From assembly GCA_963931865.1 (NCBI GenBank), contig OZ007514.1:1268539-1332538 (forward strand): a DNA stretch of 64,000 nt, in the 5' to 3' direction. Positions within the stretch are counted from its first letter, which is position 1. Each line of letters begins with the position of its first letter. The DNA is from Axinella damicornis. Taxonomy: Eukaryota; Porifera; Demospongiae; Axinellida; Axinellidae. The position numbers and the translations under genes are program-made. Below are positions 21,204 to 31,919 of the stretch, one piece after another. The notes under the pieces were generated by a model. The model did not search any database, had not been told where the DNA came from, and saw only the letters and a program-made list of their open reading frames with translations.

Positions 21204-21516
21204 AGTCTCGGTACCAGAATATTCGCGCACGGCGGAATAGTCTGGAAGACTGCCCATATAATTATGAGTGGTTCTGACACCCAAACCATAGCGCTTCCAT
21301 ATACGGCATGTTAATTCTAAGGCATTAAGTAAACTACACGCAAGCAGTGCGCAAGCAGTATACTTAACGCCTTGGAATAAACGTGCCATATATATGGAGC
21401 AGCTGTGGTTCGCACCTACTTATCGCTCACGCATATGGTGTGAGTGTTAGAACCCCTCGTATATGGGCAGTCTTCCAGACTATTCCACCGTGTGCGAATA
21501 GTCTGGTACCGAGACT
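21204..21516. mobile_element. Foldback element with 11-bp direct flanks
   Basis: Ends AGTCTCGGTACCAG...CGCGCACGGCGGAATAGTCTGGAAG and its inverted copy. The arms are about 50 bp. AAGAACTTGTT occurs directly at both sides (21193-21203 and 21517-21527), the expected target duplication. Other R1 copies show the uninterrupted site (GACAAGAAATTGTTACAG). Confidence 0.75.
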
Positions 21517-21826
21517 AAGAACTTGTTACAGTGCTGTCAACTTCACCAGCGCGGTGAGTTTCGGCATGTGAGCGTCAATGAGCGACAGCGATCACACCTG
21601 TGTGGTCAGAATCTCTGTGGGGCCTTCGTGAGAGCTGTACTGGCAACGAACTTCGAAGAGAGCAATCGAGCAATGGCGGCCGACGGCACTACAAAAGTGC
21701 TTGTATCTCCACCACCAAGATGAGTTTCAGCACCAAAATTGTACGGTGAGGACAGTGCATGATAGCGATCACGACAGTGTAGTCAGAATCTTTGCAGGCC
21801 ATTCCTAAGTAGTCAAACGTTATTTA

Positions 21827-22505
21827 CCGTAGTCTCTCGAAAATACGCCCACCCCCCTTTTTCGCGACAAGTTGTTGCAAAGGGTCATTTATTACTCGAA
21901 AGTACGCCCACCCTATTAGATCGAACAGGAAAGCACTTGAATAGCTCCGGAAGAAGTACCGTCAAAGAGGTGGGACTAAGAAATGAAGGCTGGCAATCGC
22001 GGTACTAATTACAATGAATTTCATTATGTTGTATCACATTGCATGATCAGCTGTGCATGAGTGCATGACATGAGACTAGACTGTGCACGCGCTGTGCATT
22101 GCATGTTTGTGTCATCGCGTGTGCAATCGCCTAGCGTAGCAGCACTAGCAGACTACGGATTTTTCGGAAGCAGCAAGTCCCGAAGATGGTCTGCGCGCTC
22201 CTCATCATTCAAGCACTCTTGCTGTGTCTTGTTTCCTGTTCCTGCAGCTACTCACACGAAGAGATTGTTCCTGCTCACTAAGAAACTCCGGAAGTAGTAG
22301 CTGTAGTAAAGCCTTGATAGAATGACTTGCAGTATGGCTCTCGTATATATGTACTTGGGTGGGCCTACTTTCAAGTAGGGTGGACCTACTTTCGAGTCAA
22401 GGGTGGGCCTACTTTCGGGAGAGGGGTCCTCGAAAATACGCCCACCCCCCTCTTTGAGCAGATTCTAAATTCATCGCCCATGGGCGTATTTTCGAGAGAC
22501 TACGG
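21827..22505. mobile_element. MITE with CCGTAGTCTCTCGAAAATAC ends
   Basis: Both ends read CCGTAGTCTCTCGAAAATAC followed by GCCCA, as perfect inverted copies of about 25 bp, flanked by TA on each side. It is inserted in an R1 copy right after AGTCAAACGTTATT. Subterminal GGGTGGGCCTACTTTCG repeats lie at the right end (22350-22430). No transposase. Confidence 0.85.
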
Positions 22506-22951
22506 TACATTAGATTACTTACGAGGCACAATTTTTCCCCTACCAGAAGTGTAACTTTCTTTAGACAGGCTAGTTCAAATTTGGCTGACTCCCTCACGAC
22601 GGTGTTTGCACAAACAGCAGCATTTTACACTGAGCAGTACACAACCCCATCATTTTTTGACAACTTCGAAGTCTCAGGAGGCGTTTGAAACCGCCCACTC
22701 AATAACTATGGCTTCATCTGCGATGCCATTTTCTTCATTTGTGCACAAGCGTAGAGAGCAGCTTTGAACTTTGAACTCAAAATTGCTACTGTGTGCGGAG
22801 TGAACAAGGTAGGGGTGATGGCATAAGTATACAACCCCCTACATACCGTATAGCGGGTTATTTTCGTGGGGTGCCAATTTTCGTTATTTTCGTGACTCCT
22901 CGACAAGTCACGAAATTTTCCACCCACGAAATTTTCAACCCATAATCACGC

Positions 22952-23791
22952 TAGTTTGGTTCCCAGACCCTTCTTGGCGGGACGGGCGGAGGGGAGGGAG
23001 AGGGAAGGGTCTGGTGAATAACATTATCCTAGCGCGGATCTGCGGAATTTCATTAAACGTAATAATTGGCAATGCGTGAAACCATGGATACTTTAAGTAT
23101 TCGTCGCTCGTAAATGCTAACAGCACTGTTACGTGTAAGTCAGTCTGCAAGGTCTGTTACCAGTCTTTCGATGCCAGCAGGGTGATCGGGGAAGTCTGCA
23201 CGGCACTGCAACAGTCGCGAGTGATCATGGAGTGATTGAACATTTTCGTGCAGGTGTTCATGTGAAGTGCGCGCGGCAGTACCTTGCTGAGCCAGCGTTT
23301 GTGTGTGTTGCTTCAATACGGTCGAGAAGTAGCTACACGGAGACCAAACAGACAGTAACTGCAACGCTAGAAACAGCCTTCACAGTCAGAATCACGACGT
23401 ACTGCCGTAAGTTCATAAGCCACTTGACCCGAGTTGGAAGCCCCCGAGTTGGAAGCGACACGAATAGAGTCAACATCCATGCCGCTGACAAACTGATGAT
23501 CAAGTACAACTTGTACCTGCTCTGCCTGTCTGCCACAGCGCGCTGAATAGCTGCATCAAACAAATCACTGGTGTAGCTAGCTATCTAACTGCCGCCATAT
23601 TGCTAATAATTTTATTCACGATTCACACCTACTCGAGATTCGTGTTTTTCCCCTCATCAACGCTGACAGCAGGAATGCTGCCGTGGATCCGACCTAGGGC
23701 AAGGTTATTCACCAGACCTTCCGTCTCCCTCCCGCCCGCCCGCCCCGCCCTCCCCGGAAACGAAACGCAGAAGAGTCTGGGAACCAAACTA
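22952..23791. mobile_element. Inverted-repeat element, TAGTTTGGTTCCCAGAC ends
   Basis: TAGTTTGGTTCCCAGACCC at the left and GTCTGGGAACCAAACTA at the right, with further inverted similarity (GAGGGAGAGGGAAGGGTCTG, GGTGAATAAC) giving arms of about 70-90 bp. 840 bp long. Overlapping frames of 60-100 codons inside (for example HTQTLAQQGTAARTSHEHLH on the minus strand near 23230-23310) are unassigned. Confidence 0.65.
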
Positions 23792-23815
23792 TAAATAACT
23801 AGCAGAATGTATAAC

Positions 23816-24381
23816 ATTGTGGGGCGAGCCTGAGCGAGTGCATGCATATATATGCAGCATGCATTTCGAATGTAACTCAACCTCAGGCTATCGGAATTGC
23901 AGCACAAGAACTGTATGGACGGTACACGATGAGAACTCTCGCTCAGTCTTCTTCCGCTATGCAGTAGCTCCCATGACTGTAGCTATTGAAGAGCAGGTCT
24001 ACGAGTCAGTGACTTCAACACAGCTGCGAGTAGCAAACGGTGAACTTGTAGCTAGCTAGATCAGTCAGAAGTCGCACTTTCGCAGTCAGGCTTTAAGCTA
24101 TGTTGCCGTGCGGTAGCGCGCATCGCTGTATCCATTGAAGAGGTAGACTCGTGAGTGGTATCCGTCCCTGTTGTAGCCATCCAAGGAGTACACGGTTCAC
24201 GGATTCGTGCCTCAGGCTCACAGCTCTCAGATCAACTAACACTTTATGAGCTTCGATGACGGTATACGTTTCGCTTAAATGCAGTAGATTGCATTTACGG
24301 TACGACGTACGCAGATACATACATACAGACGCGGCTCACGTTCTACACGTCTATGTGGGGCTCGCTCAGGCTCGCCCCAAT
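23816..24381. mobile_element. MITE with GGCGAGCCTGAGCGAG ends
   Basis: ATTGTGGGGCGAGCCTGAGC at the left, and CTCAGGCTCGCCCCAAT at the right in inverted orientation. 566 bp, no transposase. Family member of 19751-20154 and 27476-28258. Confidence 0.75.
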
Positions 24382-24446
24382 CACGCTGTGCAACATGTAG
24401 CTAGGTGGCGTCGTTTAAGTACACTGTACGGCTCTTCGTAGCTGTA

Positions 24447-25729
24447 GGGTAAACTCACCATATATTAGACACTTAAGAAACAAAGTTCTCTCAAAAATTT
24501 GATTAACACCCATAAATCTTCCTGTTTACTCCAAGACATGTCTAAGGATAGGAGAGTGCCTGAAAATTGTAAACATTAATTTTGATCCAATTGTTGGGCA
24601 ACAGTACCTTAACTTTGGACACCACTTTGTGTACCAGATAATGGACACTTTTACCATTTGATGGACATGATTTTTAACAAAATCAGCAAGCTATAAAAAA
24701 TTCCCATATTTGGTAAGTAAGTTACTTGTAAGAAGAGCAACTAAGAAAAATATTAATTTCTTTGTTCGCTGTTTTCGCTCGCCAAATCAAATGTATATCG
24801 CTAGATCAAACACCCAATCGTTACACAATGTGAATAGCATGGATCTCCACAATTATACACAATCGTTGCATACCCAGTCGGCATTTTGGAGGTTGCAAAG
24901 ATGATATTATAGCAGATCATTAGGTGAAAGTTTGACAAAAAAACAATGCTCTGTTAGGGAATTACAGTTTTGAAAATGGGCAACTAAACATGGCCTAGCG
25001 GTTAAAGCATCCGACTGCTAATCTGAAGGTTGCAGGTTCGAATCCCACCATTGCCATAGGAGAGATTTTCTTTCTCTCCTAGGAGTTGACTCAGCTCTAC
25101 CCTTAAAAATGAGTAGGTGTGTTCTTGAAGGTGTTTTCACCAGATACAGTTCACACCGCATCCTTCGGAGGGGATGTAAAGCCGTTGGTCCCGGGGTACT
25201 GGTTAATATTAGCATTCATGCTATTCCGGTTACCTCGTTAGCCACTCTACATGGTGGTTTCTCATAAAATTAAAATAAAAATAAATAAAAAATATAAAAA
25301 TAAAATAAAAAATAACAGCTATAGTGCTGTCCAAGAATAGGCAAATAGGTACCATTAGGTAATGGTGAGTTTAGACGAGTAAAGTCGTACCAATTTCTAC
25401 CAAATTATTCCTGCAAACTCAAAAGAAGTTGTACTGATGATATCTGAATAATGGCACTTGTAGCTATTTTACTACTGCCCTGAGAAATTCCTAAATCCTA
25501 ACAACTTCTTAAGTCCCCTTTTAGAAAACAGCAAAATTATACACCAGTTACACATCGCAGATTTGGACAGAGCCAAATTACATCAGAAAGTTTCACTTTT
25601 CTCGGTCCACACAGTACGTGGACTGGGCATTAATTAGAAATTTTTGCGGAATTTATCGTGCAAAATTAACGTACACGCGTAGCATTTTAGCGGATGTGTC
25701 GAAGCGTCCAATATATGGCGAGTTTACCC
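24447..25729. mobile_element. Tc1/mariner-like nonautonomous element, GGGTAAACTC ends
   Basis: GGGTAAACTCACCATATATT at the left and the inverted GGGTAAACTCGCCATATATT at the right (about 28 bp, three mismatches), flanked by TA at 24445 and 25730. 1283 bp including a nested SINE at 24990-25315. A+T-rich without a transposase frame. TA target plus simple TIR fits Tc1/mariner, but that is inference. Confidence 0.8.
24990..25315 (+). mobile_element. tRNA-derived SINE
   Basis: The 5' 70 bp resemble a tRNA: TGGCCTAGCGGTTAAAGC (A box), CTGCTAA in an anticodon-like position, and GGTTCGAATCC (perfect B box). The acceptor and T stems no longer pair well, so it is not a functional tRNA. A central block CGCATCCTTCGGAGGGGATG then AAAGCCGTTGGTCCCGGG resembles a conserved core that I recall from other metazoan SINEs. 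The tail is A-rich (TAAAATAAAAATAAATAAAA). Inserted inside the GGGTAAACTC element. Confidence 0.85.
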
Positions 25730-26224
25730 TACCTGCGTGACTGCATCCCATTGACAGTGTCCTCGATTGACAGGATCCTCTATCACCAGCTGTCCCTCGC
25801 GTTGTGATCGAGATGACTGGACCCTGGCGACGAAAAACGAGGCCAGTAGCTAGCTAACTCACAGCGATCAATACGGTTGCCATTCTCGCGTTAGCATGGT
25901 AGTTCTTCTCCAACACCGGGCCTCCCACACGTCTTTTACTGACGAAGTAGCATCGCACTCACGCTGTACAGTGAAGTGCTTTGTCGTTGAAACTGTACTT
26001 CGGCCATCAAGCCACGTGTACTAATTTTCATATTACGTCATCCGCGCCGATAGCGCGAACGCGGGTGCCAGAACCACGAAAATTAATTCTGACGACTGTA
26101 TCCAGCATTTCACGAAAATTTCCACCCATGAAAATAACCCGCTGTACGGTATCTTTCTCATTATACATGTATTATGTGGAAAGATATGTAAGATGGGGTT
26201 GTATACTGAAATGTTTTATGCAGC

Positions 26225-26470
26225 TGCATGTTCTCGCAGCGAAAGTCAATGAGAGCGCTGGAGCAATTGCAGCCAATGGGAAGACAAAACCGCTCATAAC
26301 TCTACCAACAAGGTGAGGTTTGGCACCAAAATTATAGCAATCATGATGGTGTAGTCAGAATCATTGTAGGCCACTTGGAAGTAGTCAAATGTTACTTAGT
26401 TTACATCATGTGGCACCATTTTCTCCCTACCAGTAGTGTAACAAACTGGCTCTTTACAGATGATGAGGGC
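26225..26470 (+). repeat. Interspersed repeat R1, partial copy
   Basis: Contains AATGAGAGCGCTGGAGCAAT, GGCACCAAAATTATAGCAAT, GGTGTAGTCAGAATCATTGT and TAGTCAAATGTTACTTAG, ending CTACCAGTAGTGTAACAAAC. Matches the 3' half of R1 copies at 21.7 and 57.7 kb. Confidence 0.65.
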
Positions 26471-26558
26471 AACAGTAGGTTGGGGTCCTAGGTCCATAGT
26501 ATTTTAGTGATGCACGAATAAGTAAACTTTTGACGAAATCTCAAGAAGTGGCACTTAC

Positions 26559-27011
26559 TATTGATGTCGTTAGGGGGGTTGGCACTTGTGGGGGCTCACT
26601 GGCACCACTGTCAACTTTAACTTCATCCCCCGTATCCGGGTTGATGATACGAATTGCATTTCTGCCTCTCAGTTTACGAGTGTACGACTGCTGTACGGGG
26701 AGAGGCTGCATCTGCATAGTAGGCTGCTGTAACTGGAGGTTTATCTGCTGAGGGGGGGCACCTCCGTACACATGGGCCTGTTGCCGCATCTGACCGTAGG
26801 TTTGCATCTGTTGGAACAACAGCTGTTGCTGCAGGTTAGGGGGCAGGACACCTGCTGGCAGGTGGGGGTACATCGGAGGTCTGACCCCCACGTGTCCAGT
26901 GGCTGGGACGGGTTGCTGGTACATGACTTGGGGGGGCGGAGTGGGGGTCGGGATGAGCACCTGTCGGCCACTTGGTTGTCCTGCGATGCCTTGGTGGGGC
27001 TGTGGAGGAGG
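26559..27011 (-). CDS. eIF4G-like N-terminal exon (Q/P-rich, IRIINPDTGDEV)
   Basis: A 453-bp exon with phase 0 at both ends: acceptor (CA)n-CAG and donor ATA|GTAAGT. It encodes PPPQPHQGIAGQPSGRQVLI, a Q/P/M-rich middle (LPPNLQQQLLFQQMQTYGQM), then RKLRGRNAIRIINPDTGDEV followed by PQVPTPLTTSI. The IRIxxPxxG segment after a Q/P-rich region resembles the N-terminal part of metazoan eIF4G, the translation-initiation scaffold. The MIF4G domain is not seen anywhere downstream on this strand, so the identity is tentative. It joins in phase with the exons at 28902-29034 and 29728-30084. Confidence 0.5.
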
Positions 27012-27013
27012 CT

Positions 27014-27046
27014 GTGTGTGTGTGTGTGTGAGGTGTGTGTGTGCAT
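27014..27046. repeat. (TG)n next to a splice acceptor
   Basis: A TG run on the plus strand, which is (CA)n on the coding strand, directly precedes the CAG acceptor of the exon at 26559-27011. Confidence 0.8.
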
Positions 27047-27475
27047 GCATTTTTGAATTGAAGATATATAATGACCTCAAATACTACAACAGAGAACCAG
27101 TCCCATTTTCCTGCGTGTTTACTTGCTACGTATCTGCGTTCAAGCATCATTGACGTTCACAACTTTCCAGACACACTTAATGATTTAATGATGGCCAGTG
27201 TCCTTCCATGTCTGTGGTGTTCTCAGTAAATATCGAATTTTGTTTGGCCTGAAGGATGGTGGTATAGGTAAATGGTATGCTCCCAATCACTGTCTGCTGG
27301 ACAGTAGCACTGTCTTGGAGAATGACAATGAGGAAAGTTTGTTGATCAATCTGAAGATGAAGAGGAGCTTGAAGACAAGTGGATGAAGACGGATGGCTTA
27401 TGTTTCAGCTAGACCTATATAACTGTGAGGAAATTCTTAACACAGTAGTCTACGGATGTGACACCCTGTGATGTA

Positions 27476-28258
27476 ATTGGGGCAAGCCTGAGCGAGCCCC
27501 ACATAGTCGTGTTTTCAGGATGTCCAGGCTGGTCGGTGTCTGTTTGTCTGTTCAGTGCTGTCAGTTTAGCGTATGACCGTACGTATATCCAAGTGGAAAA
27601 TTGTAATGTTGAGCCCCACGTGCGTACTGGTCACCAAGCATAATGCATGACAGACAACTACGTACTACAAAACTCTAGATCACCGTGAACGAATGGGCTC
27701 AGCTACGTATACCACGAACTTATCCTCGTTCCCAGTCCCACGCCCAGCTTTTCGTCGCCTGTAGTACGGAAGCGACATAAAGCTGGGCGTGGGACTGGGA
27801 TTTAGACTACCACGAACTTGAAACTGCAGACCACCAATGATGAACGACAGTTGGCTACGAACTTGAAACTACAGACCGTCATCGATCAAGCAGAGTCCCA
27901 AGGTGTACACCTACCGGTAGTCTACATCGCAAACTTTACGCCCAGGCCTCCCAGCCTAGCGCAAATCCGAATTATACAAAGTGATAGTGCAAATCACAGC
28001 CTAACTGCAGAGACTACTAAAGGGTCTTTCATGGTCTTTCAGCCAACTAATTTTCACGGCTAATGCGTACAACGACATTGCTAGCGGAAACAGAAACACT
28101 GAATGGTTCAGCCAGCAATAGCCCCTCTTCGGTCACACACTCGCTTCCAACAACGCTGGTAACAACAGAATCAAAAGTTTGACCATTTTCATATACTGCC
28201 CAGCTTTCGCTACCATATTGACATGCAGTACGTCACATTATCAGGTGAGCCCCACAAT
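27476..28258. mobile_element. MITE of the GGCGAGCCTGAGCGAG family, inverted orientation
   Basis: Starts ATTGGGGCAAGCCTGAGCGA then GCCCCACATAGT, the reverse complement of the right end of 23816-24381. It ends GTGAGCCCCACAAT followed by GCCTTGCATTCTCCTAG, a flank also seen at 39330-39370. 783 bp, no transposase. A short hairpin element (27725-27805) is nested inside. Confidence 0.6.
27725..27805. repeat. Perfect-stem mini hairpin element
   Basis: TCCCAGTCCCACGCCCAGCTTT pairs with AAAGCTGGGCGTGGGACTGG across a 30-base loop. Member of the CTCGTTCCCAG hairpin family. Confidence 0.75.
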
Positions 28259-28324
28259 GCCTTGCATTCTCCTAGTAATTACGCAGTGCGCGCATGTGCA
28301 AAGTGGGGTTAAGCAGTCGGTTTT

Positions 28325-28363
28325 GTCCGTCTGTCTGTCTGTCCGTCTGTCTGTCTGTCTGTC
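28325..28363. repeat. (CTGT)n microsatellite
   Basis: Tetranucleotide CTGT run with a few CCGT interruptions. Confidence 0.9.
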
Positions 28364-28901
28364 CAGTGAGATCTCACAACATACACCCCCCAAAAGCTAT
28401 GTAAAGGATTTAAACAAGAACTAATAACAAAAACTGCTCTGTGTGTATCTGACGGAAGTCAAGGGACTTTGTTTTGCTGTTATTTCGGCTATTTCCAATT
28501 GATCACTGAGTCCTTGGATACGGGCATACACAAACACAGCATATGTTATAGCACGTGCATGTTTGCAAGAGATCATTATACTCATGTGCAGATAGTAGTC
28601 TATGCATGTGACACTCTGTGATGTAATAATCATACGTAGCAGCGCAATCAAAACGTGATTAGCTGTGATATCAGACTGAGGAAATTAGGGCATGACCGAC
28701 TAGGAATTTCCCATGTTGACTAATCGGCTTATAGTTTGCATGGTTACTAGGAACGACAATGTCACTACCTGTACACAGTACAAATCTTGACATCACTGAC
28801 ATCACTAGCGTCTCTAAATGCTGTGGAGTAAGGATGGCCCTGTCTTATAGCTAATGAAGTCACTTATCTTTCTGGGCTATGGTACTGGTAGGATGGCTCA
28901 C

Positions 28902-29034
28902 CAGTGGAATCTGTTGCAGAGGAGCTTTGACACCCCCAGGGGGCAGGGGCATCGAGAGGAGGCTCTGGGGGTGAGTGTTCTGTAGGGTGGGCACAGCAGT
29001 GTGGTGGGTGGGACCGCTGCGATACCCTCCACGC
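28902..29034 (-). CDS. eIF4G-like gene, RGG/proline-rich exon
   Basis: A 133-bp exon: acceptor ACGTATAG, donor CTG|GTGAGC. It enters in phase 2 and leaves in phase 0, matching both neighbours. Translation: RGGYRSGPTHHTAVPTLQNT, then SLLSMPLPPGGVKAPLQQIP. Its beginning (RGGYRSGPTHHT) resembles the start of the exon at 29728-30084 (HGRYHGGPTHHT), suggesting an internal exon duplication. Low complexity; function not assigned beyond the gene as a whole. Confidence 0.5.
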
Positions 29035-29727
29035 CTATACGTATAATATGTGAGTGTGTGCATGTGGAGAATGTGTGTGTGTATGCATACATGTGGTGTG
29101 TGTGTGGGTACGTGTGTGTGTGTGTGTGTGTAAACTGTTGTCTCATAGCAGCCTCAGTGAGTACAGATTATACTATGCAGTAAATGTACAGGAGGGTAGC
29201 TGAAACAACATTGCCAAGAAATATGGTAAGAAGGCATGCCATATCTGATTACACACATCATATATATACACATGACTGATCAAACTTAAAATTCATTGGC
29301 TACACAGTATTCACTACCATACCTTCCCACAGTGAGCGATGTTACCATAGTAACATGTTTAGATTACCGGTATGTTCACCAATACCCATATAATTATGTA
29401 GCTTACTCCACAACAAGACTGTGTGCCCACAATACGCAATTTAACGCAAAGCTTCAGATATGACGGCTCAGTTAGCAGGAGTGTCTGGCTAGTACTGTTG
29501 GGTTGGACTCAACCAGTAGAATGAATGTAAGGCTAGTTTCCTGTCAAGCTAATAAAACATATGAATGATCATCGTGACATCACATCCTCATTACACAGGT
29601 GTGGCAGGGGCTTACCCTGTCATGTCACTGTTGTATCCACAGCAAGTAACTCCAATCTAGGATATGGGGCTTACCTTGGCACATGGCAACACACACTAAA
29701 TAACCTGTGATAATAAGGGGGGCTTAC

Positions 29728-30084
29728 CCTGACATGGAATCTCCGCCTCGCCCACGGCCCTTGCTATGTCTGGGGGGTAGATTTGCGTGATACGTACTGT
29801 TGTTCATAACGGTAGAAGTGGTTATGGGTGCTCTAGGCAGTCCCAAATTTGCTTTAACTTCTGACTGTGGCAGTTGCTTCTCTTCTTGTGAAATAACAAC
29901 ACCAGTTCCATCCGTTCTTCCAGGACCACCACCCACCGGAGTGCTCATGTGTTCGGGTGCGGGTGTGAGTGTGGGCGTAGCAGTGGGTACGGGTGCAGTA
30001 AGGGTGACTTCTGTTGGAGGCTTCAAACTCACCTTCTCAGGTGCAGTAGTGTGGTGTGTGGGACCACCATGATACCTTCCATGT
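29728..30084 (-). CDS. eIF4G-like gene, upstream exon with RGRGG
   Basis: A 357-bp exon between ATACACAG and G|GTAAGC, phase 2 on both sides. It encodes HGRYHGGPTHHTTAPEK, a Pro/Thr-rich stretch (TAPVPTATPTLTPAPEH), GRTDGTGVVISQEEKQLPQS, then HSKGRGRGGDSMSG. Joined to the next two exons it gives a continuous reading of about 315 residues. Arg-Gly and Pro/Gln richness suits an RNA-binding or translation factor. No further upstream exon found; the intron after it holds only spacer and TG repeats. Confidence 0.5.
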
Positions 30085-30099
30085 CTGTGTATGTGTGTG

Positions 30100-30749
30100 T
30101 GTGTGAGTAATGCTGGCAGCTGAACTGGCTGGCTAGATTCAGCAATTCTTGGCTCTTGATCACTGGAGCACCAACAGCAACTACAGATTGAATGTTTACA
30201 GAGGAGGTTGGAAGCTAGTACTTAGTGGGATGCGCAGGGTAATTATGGCGATACAGGAATGATGTAATCATAAGACTGCCATAATGTGAACCAAAAACAG
30301 CCTTCGTTTGCATGGAACAAAACTGGTTCAGTGGATACTACCAGCAGAATTCTAGACAGTGCAGAGAATTTCCATGAAGACCTACAGATGTTCATCTAGA
30401 ACTCACCTGGGAGCATCCACTGAGCAACTTTTGTTCTATACAAACGAAGTCTGTTTGGGTCACATAGCGCTAATTGCTACTTTGCGTGCCCCACTAATTA
30501 ACCTCCTCTAGATTCTTTACTACCTGTAAAGCTTCACCTAGCTAGCTGTACGGCTTCCATATGTTTTTTTTTTTTGCAGCACGGCATGAATGTCTGGGTA
30601 AGTCTAGAGCAAAGGCCTCCTTCCCTGAGCACTAAACTGGGAGCACACTGCATGGCCTGCACAATACTACCTATGCTGTAAGCAATCCACCCAGGGTTGG
30701 CTGGGTTAGGTTCATGAGACTAACCACAATCATCAGTGGTATAGCTACA
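30100..30749. other. Unassigned spacer
   Basis: No gene recognised. AAAACAGCCTTCGTTTGCATGG near 30300 and the inverted ACAAACGAAGTC near 30440 are a weak inverted pair. Confidence 0.35.
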
Positions 30750-30836
30750 TAGCCTCGTCCACAGACCTCTGCCCAGATTTTATCTCGCAGCCGTGGAGCG
30801 AGATAAAATCTGGGCGGAGGCCTGGGAACGGGGCTA
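30750..30836. repeat. Mini hairpin element
   Basis: TAGCCTCGTCCACAGACCTC ... GAGGCCTGGGAACGGGGCTA with an inner perfect stem GCCCAGATTTTATCTCGC / GCGAGATAAAATCTGGGC. About 87 bp; nearly the whole element pairs. Confidence 0.8.
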
Positions 30837-30852
30837 ACAGCTATACCTGGGC

Positions 30853-30898
30853 TAGTCTCGTTCCCAGGCGCTACCGAGTGCGCCCAGGAATGAGGCTA
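30853..30898. repeat. Mini hairpin element
   Basis: TAGTCTCGTTCCCAGGCGC and GCGCCCAGGAATGAGGCTA form a 46-bp imperfect hairpin directly after the preceding one. Confidence 0.75.
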
Positions 30899-31010
30899 TA
30901 CCCGGGCTTGCCTCAGCACGGGCCGGGCAACATACCTCGGGGCCTGGGCTGAGTTAGGTACAATTGCATGAGCACGTTATATAGTTGCTGTCAGTATTCA
31001 GGGTTGAGAT

Positions 31011-31066
31011 TAGTCTCGCGGGCCAGCCTCTCGCCACACCCGTGAGAGAGTCTGGCTCGCGAGACA
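31011..31066. repeat. Mini hairpin element, TAGTCTCGCGGGCCAG type
   Basis: TAGTCTCGCGGGCCAGCCTC pairs with the right half ending CTGGCTCGCGAGAC. A second member is at 39168-39231. Confidence 0.75.
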
Positions 31067-31540
31067 AGGTTGAGATCCAGTACACGGCATGGTTTATAAA
31101 TTTCAAGTGAATACGTCATTGCAATTTGTCAGTAGGCTCGGAAACAACCTGAGAGTCAAATTCAATGTAGATGTTGATCCAGCAGAAGTACATACTTTAG
31201 GCATAGGTACCGGAACGTGCACACATCTAGAACTGGCCCTAATTCCCTAACCCATCACCCTACTTCCTGCCGGACCAATAACCACTTCGTAAACTTTTCT
31301 GGGGTGGAGGGGTGTACATGTGCACCAGATCAGACCAAACTGTGCCCAAGGGCAACTTCAGCATCCAGGCTACGCCACTGACAATCAAGTTGATAATTAT
31401 TAAACTTCTGGACATCTCTGACAGACCTGCAAAACACTTACTCTGACTTGAGTCCGCCTTTACTTCGGTCCTTCTTCTTAGATTTGGCATGATCGCTGTA
31501 TGCTATGGTGTGATATCAGTGTCAAAAACCGATATCCCGG

Positions 31541-31850
31541 ATGCAAGCGTTCGAAACTTCATGCAAGCGTTCGTAACTTCATGCAAGCGTTCGTAACTTC
31601 ATGCAAGCGTTCGTAACTTCATGCAAGCGGTTCAAAAATTTCATGCAAGCGGTCCAAAACTTTATGCAAGCAAGCGGTCCAAAACTTTATGCAAGCAGTC
31701 CAAAACTTTATGCAGGCGGTCCAAAACTTCATGCAAGCGGTCTAAAACTTTATGCAAGCGTTCGTAACTTCATGCAAGCGTTCGTAACTTCATGCAAGCG
31801 GTCCAAAACTTTATTCAAGCGGTCAAAAAGAAATACAAGCGGCTTGAAAG
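31541..31850. repeat. Left subterminal iteron array
   Basis: About 15 tandem units of 20-21 bp of the form CATGCAAGCG(T/G)TC(G/C)(T/A)AA(C)TT. Two alternating classes (GCGTTCGTAAC and GCGGTCCAAAAC) occur. Likely transposase-binding sites, by analogy with other elements with repetitive ends. Confidence 0.88.
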
Positions 31851-31919
31851 CAGTGGTGTCGGACTTCTGTCTCGTTCCCAATCGGATTGGAATTGGAATC
31901 TAGGCAGTAGGTAACAAGT

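Larger units (their letters stand above)
20866..22600 (+). repeat. Interspersed repeat R1, plus copy, with two insertions
   Basis: R1 core (GGCAACCGCATTCCTGGTAG, TGTGGTCAGAATCTCTGTGG, GGTGTAGTCAGAATC-like units, then CATTCCTAAGTAGTCAAACG) is interrupted by a foldback at 21204-21516 and a MITE at 21827-22505. Host R1 sequence resumes after each. The first part (20930-21000) also shares ACCGTCACGAAAGTACCGCACCAG with the long inverted repeats at 35.4 and 41.7 kb. Confidence 0.65.
22846..26149. mobile_element. Possible large element bounded by CCGTATAGCGGGTTATTTTC ends
   Basis: Left end CCGTATAGCGGGTTATTTTCG at 22846 and right end CGAAAATAACCCGCTGTACGG-like at 26149, both next to TA. Inside are three other inverted-repeat elements and a SINE. 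It is either a composite nest grown inside one element or two unrelated solo ends. The termini match the 7174-7701 family. Confidence 0.45.

Noticed and set aside
23140..23563. Membrane-protein gene inside the 840-bp inverted-repeat element
   Set aside because: Hydrophobic and coiled-coil-like pieces fall in different frames with stops between them; no splice sites support joining.
24990..25062. Functional tRNA-Ser(GCT)
   Set aside because: Box A and B match, but acceptor and T stems do not pair and there is no long variable arm; downstream core and A-rich tail show a SINE.
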